A stretch of DNA of 64,000 bases, from assembly GCA_024758765.1 (NCBI GenBank), contig CP101406.1, forward strand, positions 186,001 through 250,000, given 5' to 3'. How positions within the stretch are numbered: position 1 is the first letter of the stretch; the number at the start of each line of letters is the position of its first letter. Shown piece by piece: positions 26,443 to 33,044 of this stretch. This stretch comes from Mycobacterium sp. SVM_VP21 (GTDB lineage Bacteria > Actinomycetota > Actinomycetes > Mycobacteriales > Mycobacteriaceae). Below the pieces are notes generated by a model. That model was not told the origin of the DNA. It did not search any database and saw only the letters and a list, made by a program, of their open reading frames with translations. Made by a program: the position numbers and the translations under genes.

Positions 26443-27411
26443 GTGGCCGTCTCCCCGTCACCGCTACGTGTCGCGGTGCTCGATGACTACCAGGGCATCG
26501 CCGCCACGGTGGACTGGTCGCCCATCCCCCGGCCCGTGGATCTGTTGGCGATCCGCGAACACCTCGCTCCCGGCGACGAACTCATCGCCCGGCTGGCCGA
26601 CCGCGAGGTGGTGGTGGCGATGCGCGAACGCACGCCGATCGGAGCCGAGCTGCTATCTCGGCTGCCGGCGTTGAAATTGCTGGTCACCACCGGGCCGTTC
26701 AACGCCGCCATCGACGTGGCCGCAGCCCACCGGCTCGGGGTCACGGTCTGTGGGACCGGGGGCACCATAACCCCCACGGTCGAACTCACCTGGGCGTTGA
26801 TCCACGCCCTGCAACGTCATCTGATCGTCGAGGACGCGGCGCTGCGGGCCGGTCGCTGGCAGCAGACCGTTGGCGCTGATCTGGCCGGCGCCACGCTCGC
26901 ACTGGTGGGGCTGGGCCGCATCGGCCGGTTGGTCGCCGCGGTGGGCCACGCCTACGGCATGCGAGTGACGGCGTGGAGCCCACACCTGACCCCGGAGCGG
27001 GCCGCCGAGGCGCAGGCGCAGCTGCTGGACCGGCGCAGTCTGTTCGAGAGCGCGGACGTCGTATCGATCCACATGGTGCTCTCCGAGGCCACCCGCGGCC
27101 TCGTCGGACGCGGCGAGCTGGCCGCGATGAAATCCAGCGCGATCCTGGTCAACACCTCCCGCGGCGGGCTGATCGATGAGGCGGCACTGATCGACGCGCT
27201 GCGTACCAACCGGATCCGTGGTGCGGGGCTCGACGTCTACGACCAGGAGCCGCTGCCGGCCGGGCACCCGCTCACCACGCTGGGCAACACCGTGCTGACC
27301 CCGCACCTGGGCTACGTGACCGAGAACTGCATGAACGTGTTTTATCGCGATATCGTCGACGACATCGCCGGTTACTGCGCCGGTACCCCACGCCGACTGG
27401 TGAAACCGTAA
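26443..27411 (+). CDS. D-2-hydroxyacid dehydrogenase family protein
   Basis: 322-aa NAD-dependent dehydrogenase related to phosphoglycerate dehydrogenase. The Rossmann motif is GLGRIGRLVA. The catalytic Arg is in NTSRGGLIDE, the Glu in GAGLDVYDQEPLP, and the His in LTPHLGYVTEN. Such proteins often follow amidohydrolases in soil actinobacteria and may reduce or oxidise a 2-keto/2-hydroxy acid. It starts at GTG 26443, directly after the amidohydrolase stop, so translation is probably coupled. It is the last host gene before a strong terminator. Confidence 0.88.
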   Translation: MAVSPSPLRVAVLDDYQGIAATVDWSPIPRPVDLLAIREHLAPGDELIARLADREVVVAMRERTPIGAELLSRLPALKLLVTTGPFNAAIDVAAAHRLGVTVCGTGGTITPTVELTWALIHALQRHLIVEDAALRAGRWQQTVGADLAGATLALVGLGRIGRLVAAVGHAYGMRVTAWSPHLTPERAAEAQAQLLDRRSLFESADVVSIHMVLSEATRGLVGRGELAAMKSSAILVNTSRGGLIDEAALIDALRTNRIRGAGLDVYDQEPLPAGHPLTTLGNTVLTPHLGYVTENCMNVFYRDIVDDIAGYCAGTPRRLVKP

Positions 27412-27525
27412 TCGCCGCGTTCACACCTTGTCCTATAACAGCCTTTCGTAACAGTGCAGTCGCGTTGGAATAACGGTTCTACAAATAAATTGACTTTGAA
27501 CGATTTCATGATGATTCCGCAACAG

Positions 27526-27561
27526 AAAAGGTCCGCGAACACAATGTTCGCGGACCTTTTT
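27526..27561. terminator. Strong bidirectional intrinsic terminator
   Basis: Perfect 15-bp stem AAAAGGTCCGCGAAC / GTTCGCGGACCTTTT with a 5-base loop, flanked by A and T runs on both sides. It separates the plus-strand dehydrogenase from the minus-strand exported protein. It lies in an AT-richer gap (27412-27571) with no coding signal. Confidence 0.9.
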
Positions 27562-27571
27562 CTGGCGCGTG

Positions 27572-28000
27572 TTATTTAGTGCCGCCGGCCAAACCGATAG
27601 GGGCACTGATGGCGTCTGTCATCAATCCCGCGATCGGACTTGCCGCAGCGGCTCCGGCCGGCCCCGGCGCCACCAGCGGCACGGGGGGCGGCAGTCCGGG
27701 AACCACCGGAATCGGGGCAATCGGGATCGGAGGCACCGGCCCCGGCAGCCCCATCGGCACAGGGCCAGCAAGAGTGGTTAGATCAGCCGCACACGGCGCC
27801 GCGCCGGCCGCCCCGACCACGCCCGCCGGAGCCCCACCGTCACCGGATGTTTGAGCGATCACACCACCCGCACACACCGGCCCACCGAGGGGCAGCTGTG
27901 CGACGGGAACAGCACCCGCCTGACCGCTGAGAATCAACCCGCTTGCATAAAAGCCGATACCGGCGAATATCGCTTTACCGAGTCTCCCGAGGCTCTTCAC
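27572..28000 (-). CDS. Pro/Ala/Gly-rich exported protein, unknown function
   Basis: 142-aa protein starting at GTG 28000, where CGGAG lies 5 bases upstream; an ATG at 28042 would add 14 unlikely residues. It has a signal peptide (basic MKSLGRLGK, then a hydrophobic segment ending SGQAGA), two cysteines in the mature part, and a low-complexity tail rich in PxxP (PMGLPGPVPPIPIAPIP). The composition is typical of mycobacterial secreted cell-wall proteins. It lies on the host side of the proposed attL. No specific family was recognised. Confidence 0.7.
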   Translation of the reverse strand: MKSLGRLGKAIFAGIGFYASGLILSGQAGAVPVAQLPLGGPVCAGGVIAQTSGDGGAPAGVVGAAGAAPCAADLTTLAGPVPMGLPGPVPPIPIAPIPVVPGLPPPVPLVAPGPAGAAAASPIAGLMTDAISAPIGLAGGTK

Positions 28001-28212
28001 GTAAACTCCGATGATTAGTAACCAGTCCCCCCGGACACGCAATCCTGTGACTGCAAAAGAACCGTATCACAGGCGTGTAAGTTACCGGGCCGGCCAATTG
28101 ACTCGTTACCGTAACGATGCGGCTCAGGCTGTGTGACTCTATGTTCACCAAGTGGCCTTGCCGCCATTCTGCGCAATCAGCGCAGACCGAACGGGATACC
28201 CATCGAAATGAG

Positions 28213-28232
28213 TGGAGCTAAGGGGACTCGAA
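28213..28232 (-). other. Putative attL: 20-bp 3' end of a tRNA-Ala
   Basis: Minus-strand reading TTCGAGTCCCCTTAGCTCCA equals tRNA positions 54-73: T-loop TTCGAGT, T-stem 3' strand CCCCT, acceptor 3' strand TAGCTCC and discriminator A, an alanine-type acceptor. The matching 5' T-stem strand (AGGGG) and the rest of the tRNA are absent to the right. There a 7-bp inverted repeat CTCGAAA/TTTCGAG spans 28228-28245. This is what one attachment end looks like after a tyrosine integrase used a tRNA 3' end. The intact tRNA should be at the other end, right of the window. The remainder of the 28001-28356 gap holds a 13-bp palindrome (CGTTACCGTAACG, 28104-28116) and no gene. Confidence 0.6.
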
Positions 28233-28316
28233 ACTGTTTTTCGAGCCTCTGAGCTGCGACAATGCACACATGTTCGACTGAACCGAACTGTCCTGACCTG
28301 GTGCAAACCGATCCCT

Positions 28317-28334
28317 TGATGAAAGCTTTCATCA
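28317..28334. promoter_or_regulatory. 18-bp perfect palindrome before secreted-protein operon
   Basis: TGATGAAAGCTTTCATCA is fully palindromic and ends 22 bp before the ATG at 28357. Its place and symmetry suit an operator bound by a dimeric repressor, perhaps the phage immunity repressor or a host regulator. No similar copy was noticed elsewhere by eye. The binding protein is unknown. Confidence 0.5.
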
Positions 28335-28356
28335 CGCATCCACGGAAGGACCATCC

Positions 28357-28689
28357 ATGATCAGACTGACCGTCGTGCTCACCGCGGGCGCCCTGCTGCT
28401 CGCACCCGGCGCCCACGCCGACCCCGATCCGCACATCCCCAACCCGAGCGCAGGCTACTGTCCCGGCGGCTCGGCCGGCTCGCCGATCTACATGGGATTC
28501 TGCGACGGCGAGCACTACCCAGACGGCACCTACTGGCACACGCGCCAGTGGGGCATTCCCATCTACGGAAACCCGAACGGCCTAGCCGGCACCAGCGGGG
28601 GTCCGAACGGCGCCGAGTGCGTCATCGACAACGGCTCACCACTACCGTCCGCGGCGGCTGCCGGCGGCTGCGGGGGCGCTGTCAAATGA
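28357..28689 (+). CDS. Secreted Cys-containing small protein, prophage-borne
   Basis: 110-aa protein with a clear Sec signal peptide (MIRLTVVLTAGALLLAPGAHA, cleavage after AHA). The mature part of about 89 aa has four cysteines (YCPGG, GFCDGEHY, AECVID, GGCGG) that could make two disulfides, and it is rich in Gly, Pro and aromatic residues. GGAAGGA lies 6 bases before ATG 28357. It overlaps the next gene by ATGA. It lies just inside attL and opposite in direction to the late genes, the usual place for lysogen-expressed genes. I do not recognise a named family. Confidence 0.75.
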   Translation: MIRLTVVLTAGALLLAPGAHADPDPHIPNPSAGYCPGGSAGSPIYMGFCDGEHYPDGTYWHTRQWGIPIYGNPNGLAGTSGGPNGAECVIDNGSPLPSAAAAGGCGGAVK

Positions 28690-28982
28690 GCGCCTATCGG
28701 AAGCTACTGATCGCACCCGCGGCGGTCTTGATCCTCGCGCCGTCGGCGCACGCTGACGACCAGTCGTTCCTGGCCGACCTCGCTGCGCACGGCATCACGG
28801 ACTACTGGGGTCAAGGCCCCGACCGCCTGGTCTACATGGGGCACGAGGCGTGCAATCAGCTGCACGGTGGTGGTTCCCGCCAGAGCGTCGTGGGTATGTT
28901 CGGGCCGCTCCAGGCCGGGTTCGGTGAGACGTTCACCAACGCGGCACAAACGCAACTGTGCCCCGACACACTGGGCAACTGA
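28686..28982 (+). CDS. Secreted DUF732-type protein, prophage-borne
   Basis: 98-aa protein with a signal peptide (MSAYRKLLIAPAAVLILAPSAHA). The mature part fits DUF732: FLADLAAHGIT, one Cys in HEACNQLHGGG, a helix, and TQLCP near the end, giving one likely disulfide. DUF732 proteins are small exported proteins common in mycobacteria, with no established role. The ATG overlaps the stop of the preceding gene, so the two secreted proteins are made together. Confidence 0.8.
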   Translation: MSAYRKLLIAPAAVLILAPSAHADDQSFLADLAAHGITDYWGQGPDRLVYMGHEACNQLHGGGSRQSVVGMFGPLQAGFGETFTNAAQTQLCPDTLGN

Positions 28983-29105
28983 GGCGAATCGTCACGGTGA
29001 CGACTGTCCCGTGAGCCCCCAACGGGGTGCCGATGACCATCCAAGCGACTCACAGTCATCGAGGCGTAGTCTGCTGCCAGCCAGCAGCAAGGAGGTCACG
29101 CACCG

Positions 29106-29681
29106 ATGGACGATCAGACCGAGCTTGGCCTGGACATCGAGACGACGTTCCTCAGTCCACCCGGTGAGCCGCCCGCACCACCCGCGCTCGCATGGGAGGA
29201 GAGTGCCGCGCCAGCCGACGCCGACCAGCGTCCACTCCCCCGGCAGCTGCTGGCGTTGCTCGGCTTCGTCGGCGTCGCAGCCCTGGTGCTCGGCGCCTAC
29301 CTCCTCGGCGCCCGAGCTGAGCGCAGCGCGGCCGTCGCGCAGATCAAACCAGTCATCGAAACCGAGACCGTGACCGAGACGCCGTCCGCTGAGGCATTCC
29401 TCGAGTATCACGACGATGCATTCACCAAAGCACTCACCGATGCCGGGCTGCCGGTCGGCAACCTGAATCAGGCCGTGGCATACGCGCAAGGATGGTGCCA
29501 GTTCCTTGGCAGCGGTCATCGCACGGCGGCCGAGCAGGCCGACTACCTGCAGCTGATCTATCCGCAGCTGACACCGATGGAGCAGGGCAACTTCGCTGGT
29601 CTTGCCATCCGCGCATTCTGTCCACAGTTCACCTACGTGTTCGGCAATGCCGACGTGAGCGCCGGCGCACACACCTCGTAA
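29106..29681 (+). CDS. Membrane-anchored DUF732-like protein, prophage-borne
   Basis: 191-aa protein. An acidic, Pro-rich N-terminal tail of about 55 aa precedes one transmembrane helix (LLALLGFVGVAALVLGAYLLGA) and then an external domain. That domain resembles DUF732: FTKALTDAGLP, GWCQFLGSGH, YPQLTPMEQGNFAGLAIRAFCPQ, with two cysteines. It is thus a membrane version of the secreted neighbour. AGGAGG lies 10 bases before ATG 29106. It probably belongs to the same lysogenic unit, and the transcript ends at the hairpin just downstream. Confidence 0.7.
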   Translation: MDDQTELGLDIETTFLSPPGEPPAPPALAWEESAAPADADQRPLPRQLLALLGFVGVAALVLGAYLLGARAERSAAVAQIKPVIETETVTETPSAEAFLEYHDDAFTKALTDAGLPVGNLNQAVAYAQGWCQFLGSGHRTAAEQADYLQLIYPQLTPMEQGNFAGLAIRAFCPQFTYVFGNADVSAGAHTS

Positions 29682-29688
29682 ACGCGAA

Positions 29689-29731
29689 AAGCGCCCCGCC
29701 GCTGGGATGATCTCCCAACGCCGGGGCGCTT
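29689..29731. terminator. Bidirectional terminator between conversion and late genes
   Basis: AAGCGCCCC / GGGGCGCTT outer stem with a second paired block (CTGGGA / TCCCAA) inside, preceded by A-rich and followed by T-rich sequence. It ends the plus-strand unit (stop at 29681) and lies about 40 bp past the last late gene on the minus strand. Confidence 0.75.
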
Positions 29732-29773
29732 GTTCGTGCAACAGGGTGTGATAGTGCCTGTGCCCTATCGAGG

Positions 29774-29998
29774 TTACCGCTTCCAGCAGTCGGGTAGCCG
29801 CTGCAACGGGTCAGCCTCGTGGGGCAGCCACCCGAGCAGGTGCAGCGCGAGATAGACGACCGCGCTGGTGACCGTTACGGGCGCAATGCGGCGGGCGTCC
29901 CGGCACGCGGCCGAGAGCGTCTCACCGCGCGGGCACGTTACGTCCCACCAGATGATGCCGGCAGCGAGGGCAATCCAGGCTTTCGCCGCCGGCCGCAT
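29774..29998 (-). CDS. Small membrane protein of the lysis region
   Basis: 74-aa protein with two short hydrophobic segments (KAWIALAAGIIWW; VTVTSAVVYLALHLLGWLP) and three cysteines. It is the last gene of the late operon. Small proteins of this kind are found near holins in mycobacteriophages and may assist lysis, but the function is not established. The start ATG overlaps the preceding stop by one base. Confidence 0.6.
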   Translation of the reverse strand: MRPAAKAWIALAAGIIWWDVTCPRGETLSAACRDARRIAPVTVTSAVVYLALHLLGWLPHEADPLQRLPDCWKR

Positions 29999-30357
29999 CA
30001 GAGCAGCCCGTCGAGTTCGGGTGGGGCTTGTGGTGGCGTCTCGTTGGGGAAACAGTGCTTGACCCAGTCGAGGATCTGCCGCAGATACGAGACGGCGACC
30101 ACCTGCAGCCGTTCAGCACGGTCTGCGCGCTGATCGCATTCGCGGCCGCGCAGCTCGGCGGTATCGAGCCGTCGTTCGACGGTCGTGAGCCGCGTTTGCA
30201 GCCCGGTCGAGTACGCCGACCAGTCGGCCGATGTCACGCCGCGCAGCTCGGCGTCCGCGCTGCGCTTCGCCGGCCGGTAGGCGATCGCCGCCACGACGAT
30301 CGCGCCGACCGCGCCGGACAGGCCGCTGGTCAGCGCAACCGCCAGCGCGGAGTCCAT
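29998..30357 (-). CDS. Membrane protein with coiled coil, lysis region
   Basis: 119 aa: an N-terminal transmembrane helix (VALTSGLSGAVGAIVVAAIAY), then a basic stretch and a heptad-like helical region (LQTRLTTVERRLDTAELRG, RADRAERLQVV). A single-helix protein following the holin could be a second holin-like or spanin-like lysis factor. It overlaps the holin stop by one base. Confidence 0.6.
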   Translation of the reverse strand: MDSALAVALTSGLSGAVGAIVVAAIAYRPAKRSADAELRGVTSADWSAYSTGLQTRLTTVERRLDTAELRGRECDQRADRAERLQVVAVSYLRQILDWVKHCFPNETPPQAPPELDGLL

Positions 30358-30581
30358 TACAGCTTGTCGACGCTGGTGAGTACGTCGTCGGCTTTCTTGA
30401 GGAAGCCGGAGACCGTCGCGATCGCGGTGAGTGCACCGGTCAGCACCGCGGTCCAGGTCGTCGGTACCAGCGGCCCGACCGGCGACTGCAGGATGCCGGT
30501 GATGATCGCAGCGGTGCCGGTCAGTGCGGCGATGATGAACTGCACGTCCTTGTGGAGCCCGGCAGGGATGGTGAGTGCCAT
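30357..30581 (-). CDS. Putative holin
   Basis: 74-aa protein with two transmembrane helices (FIIAALTGTAAIITGILQ; WTAVLTGALTAIATVSGFL) separated by a short turn containing proline, and a charged C-terminus (KKADDVLTSVDKL). The size and topology match class II-type holins of mycobacteriophages. AAAGGAA precedes ATG 30581. It lies directly downstream of the LysB gene, the expected position. It would permeabilise the membrane and release the lysin. Confidence 0.75.
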   Translation of the reverse strand: MALTIPAGLHKDVQFIIAALTGTAAIITGILQSPVGPLVPTTWTAVLTGALTAIATVSGFLKKADDVLTSVDKL

Positions 30582-30625
30582 GTGGGTGGTTCCTTTCAGT
30601 TCACTAAATTGAATCGTATCGGCTG

Positions 30626-31594
30626 CTAAACGCCGAGTTCGTGTGGCAATGACATGCCGAGCTGATAGGCGTCTTGAATGCAGGCGTCCATCTGCGGGGT
30701 GTACTGGTAATGCGGTGAATTCGGTCCCGCGGCAAAGAACACCATCACGTGGAACAACTCCATGACCCCGGCGATCGGCTCGCCCAGCACGCCGGCCGCG
30801 GCCACGACATCGTCGAACGTCGGCTGCATGACGATTTTCATGAACGTGCGGCCGACCTTGCCCTCGGGTGCTGGTGCTGACCACGGGTTGATGCCGACGC
30901 TGCAGCAGGTGTAGATGTCACCTTTGTTAGCGCAGCTATGCACTACCGGGCGGCCGTCGGGTGCTGGGTAGTTCGTCTGCTCGGCCGTGAGGTCGAGTTC
31001 GAGCCCGATGCCGCCGGTCTCGACGCCATCCTGCTCGATCGACTCGGGCAGTCCGGCCAGCGCGTTGCCGTGCGCAATGCCCGGCGTTCGGAAAATGTGT
31101 CCGAACTGGTAGATCCGATAGATGTACGTCAGCAGGTGATGCAGGCGCCCGTCTTCGGGCAGGATGTCGAGCGTCCACACCTGGTCCCAGACCATCGAGC
31201 CTTGGCTGTAGCCGGAGCCGATGATCGCGAGCCCGTCGATCTGGCCGCCGTTGCGGCTGCGATAGTCCTGTTCGCACCACAGCAGCGCCGTCACGAGGCT
31301 CTCGCGGCCGGCCTGCACGCTCGGCCACATCGGCAGCGTCGCGGCCGGGTACCCGACCGTGATGCAGACCCACAGGCCGTCTGCCATGTTGGTCAGGCCG
31401 CCGGCCATGCCGGAACTGAACCCGGCCCACCAGCCTGTGCCGTCGTCGATGATCGCCATGGGCGGCTCGGGTGCGCCGGCGTAGACGGTGCCGTCGACGC
31501 CCAGGAAGTAGCCCGCTGGGCGCCACGGTCGGCCGTTGCCCTGCGATCGGACGGCCGGCCACATGCCCGTCCGGGTCGCAAACGCAGCGGTCAC
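30626..31594 (-). CDS. lysB: LysB-like mycolic-acid esterase (cutinase fold)
   Basis: 322-aa serine esterase. The nucleophile elbow GSGYSQGSMVWDQV (GxSxG form) lies at about residue 125. The later CANKGDIYTC resembles the cutinase Asp motif GDxxC, and His residues follow. LysB proteins cut mycolate from arabinogalactan and so release the outer membrane at the end of lysis. Its place among lysin, Acb2-like and holin genes supports this. It overlaps the upstream gene by ATGA. The N-terminal 35 residues mention no known domain. Confidence 0.8.
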   Translation of the reverse strand: MTAAFATRTGMWPAVRSQGNGRPWRPAGYFLGVDGTVYAGAPEPPMAIIDDGTGWWAGFSSGMAGGLTNMADGLWVCITVGYPAATLPMWPSVQAGRESLVTALLWCEQDYRSRNGGQIDGLAIIGSGYSQGSMVWDQVWTLDILPEDGRLHHLLTYIYRIYQFGHIFRTPGIAHGNALAGLPESIEQDGVETGGIGLELDLTAEQTNYPAPDGRPVVHSCANKGDIYTCCSVGINPWSAPAPEGKVGRTFMKIVMQPTFDDVVAAAGVLGEPIAGVMELFHVMVFFAAGPNSPHYQYTPQMDACIQDAYQLGMSLPHELGV

Positions 31595-31926
31595 GACGAC
31601 GCCGGTGGCTTGTAGTTGACGCTGTTCGGCTCGTCGTCATTGATGTGCGGGTTCGCCAGCACCGTGGCCTTGCACAACGTCATCACGGCATCCCAGATGT
31701 CGTAGTCGTTGCCGTCGGGCATCCGCATTTTGCGGGTGAGCAGCTTGGCGGTGCTGGTGATCTGGTCCCAGCGCGACGCCGACGTGTTGGCGCCCTCGGG
31801 GTGTGCGTAGTCCTTGGACAGCCCGAACATGTTGGCGTCGTAGAACATCGCGGCGAGCGCGTAGTCGAAAGCGCCGTCGGGTGTGCCACCGTTGCCGGCA
31901 TTGAAAACGTCCTGATCGGCGGTCAC
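31591..31926 (-). CDS. Unknown phage protein in lysis module
   Basis: 111-aa acidic protein with no signal peptide or membrane segment. It has a helical middle (WDQITSTAKLLTRKMRMPDG) and a tail NDDEPNSVNYKPP. It is coupled by 4-base overlaps to the Acb2-like gene upstream and lysB downstream. No family was recognised; coupling suggests co-production with either anti-defence or lysis proteins. Confidence 0.65.
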   Translation of the reverse strand: MTADQDVFNAGNGGTPDGAFDYALAAMFYDANMFGLSKDYAHPEGANTSASRWDQITSTAKLLTRKMRMPDGNDYDIWDAVMTLCKATVLANPHINDDEPNSVNYKPPASS

Positions 31927-32165
31927 TCGTCATCTCCGTTCTCGACGGTCGCGACGGCGGCGTTGGCCCACATCAGCGCCGACTGCAGCTCGGTCAGTGC
32001 CAGCGCCTTTTCTCGGCCGGGCGGCACGTCGCGGTCGATCTGGTGCGCCAGCTCGAGGAACGCGGCGCGCAGCGACTCGTGGACGGCGACCTTGGCCGGC
32101 GTCGACGGCTTGTAGACGATCCGGCGGTTGATCTCCGCGGTGCTGTTGGGGTCGTGGTGGCTCAC
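31923..32165 (-). CDS. Acb2/Tad1-like cyclic-nucleotide sponge
   Basis: 80-aa protein from GTG 32165, overlapping the lysin stop (GTGA). The helical hairpin reads SLRAAFLELAHQIDRDVP, then GREKALALTELQSALMWANAAVA. The second block (REKxLALTxLExAxxWANAAIA) is the hallmark of the Acb2/Tad1 hairpin family. Acb2 forms hexamers that bind cyclic di- and trinucleotides and so blocks CBASS (and Thoeris-type) immune signalling. The short N-terminal INRRIVYKPST also fits the family (FxYxxP segment). Activity is inferred from the motif. Confidence 0.75.
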   Translation of the reverse strand: MSHHDPNSTAEINRRIVYKPSTPAKVAVHESLRAAFLELAHQIDRDVPPGREKALALTELQSALMWANAAVATVENGDDE

Positions 32166-33043
32166 TGGTCGGTCCCTTCGGTGTTGGTGGCGAGGACGTC
32201 GACGCATCCGGGGATGCCGAAGTGGGCGCCGAGCGCGCCGAGCATCTCGGCGTTGGTGCGGCCGCCGTTGAAGTCCCAGCGGATCAGCTCTTGGTCCCAG
32301 ACTTCGGCGACCTGGCCGTCCTCGTCGGGCGGCTTGGGTACGGCTGGCGGGTTGTGTTCCACGGTGGTTCCTCCTGTCGGTGGTGCGGGGTCGGGCTGCG
32401 CGGGTGCGTAGCCGAGTAGCGTGCGGAGTTCGTCAACGGTGCCGCGGAATGCGTTGGCGTCGACTGATTTGCCGTCGATGATGGCGCCGTCACTGAACTG
32501 CCAGATCACGGGCGCGGCACCGCCGTAGGCGTCCCATCCGGGGCCGGTGTCGCCGCCGGCGTGGTCGTACTCGACGGAGCCGTAGGTGCCGCGCTCGTAG
32601 TAACTCGACGAGATCAGCCCGGGAACGCCAGCCAGATTCGGCCAGCCGATTTGCTGCCAGTACCAGTGCGGAATGTAGGACAGGGCGACGTTCACACCGA
32701 CAGCGTTGAAAGCGTGCACGACCGCCCAGAAATTGCCGATGCCACCGGAATTGGCCTCGAAATCGAGCATCACGTACGCGCCGCCACCGTTCGCGACGAA
32801 CTTCGCGGCCTGCTGCGCCGGATCGTTGGTGGTGACGTAGTGGTAGCCGATCACGGGAACGTCGTTGGCGTTGCACCAATCTCGGACGGTCGGCCAGTAC
32901 GGATCGCGGTAGTAATTGCCCTCGGACACTTTGTGTTCCATCCACGAGTAGCCCTCGCGATGGAAACAGTCGTCGAGCCAACCAGCGATCTCGGCGAACG
33001 ATGACCAGTTGTTGTTTGACAGGTCGGGCCCGTAGAGCGTCAC
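32162..33043 (-). CDS. lysA: Endolysin with GH25 muramidase domain
   Basis: 293-aa lysin. Residues 1-215 form a GH25-type TIM barrel, starting with the metal-free DxSxxN-like GPDLSNNNW, with the catalytic acid pair in VMLDFEANSGG and the closing IWQFSDG. A Pro-rich linker (PAQPDPAPPTGG) leads to a C-terminal module (VAEVWDQELIRWDFNGGRTNAEML) of the kind found at the C-terminus of mycobacteriophage lysins. It would cut the glycan strands of peptidoglycan. GTG 33043 has AGGAGG 5 bases upstream, encoded by the last codons of the PPE gene. Confidence 0.85.
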   Translation of the reverse strand: MTLYGPDLSNNNWSSFAEIAGWLDDCFHREGYSWMEHKVSEGNYYRDPYWPTVRDWCNANDVPVIGYHYVTTNDPAQQAAKFVANGGGAYVMLDFEANSGGIGNFWAVVHAFNAVGVNVALSYIPHWYWQQIGWPNLAGVPGLISSSYYERGTYGSVEYDHAGGDTGPGWDAYGGAAPVIWQFSDGAIIDGKSVDANAFRGTVDELRTLLGYAPAQPDPAPPTGGTTVEHNPPAVPKPPDEDGQVAEVWDQELIRWDFNGGRTNAEMLGALGAHFGIPGCVDVLATNTEGTDQ

Positions 33044-33044
33044 G

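Noticed and set aside
27536..27550. CGAAC-ACAAT-GTTCG as a possible SOS box
   Set aside because: The spacer is 5 rather than 4 bases and the sequence is part of a 15-bp terminator stem.
28213..28290. Complete tRNA gene at the left prophage edge
   Set aside because: Only the last 20 bases of a tRNA are present. No 5' T-stem, anticodon or D arm follows.
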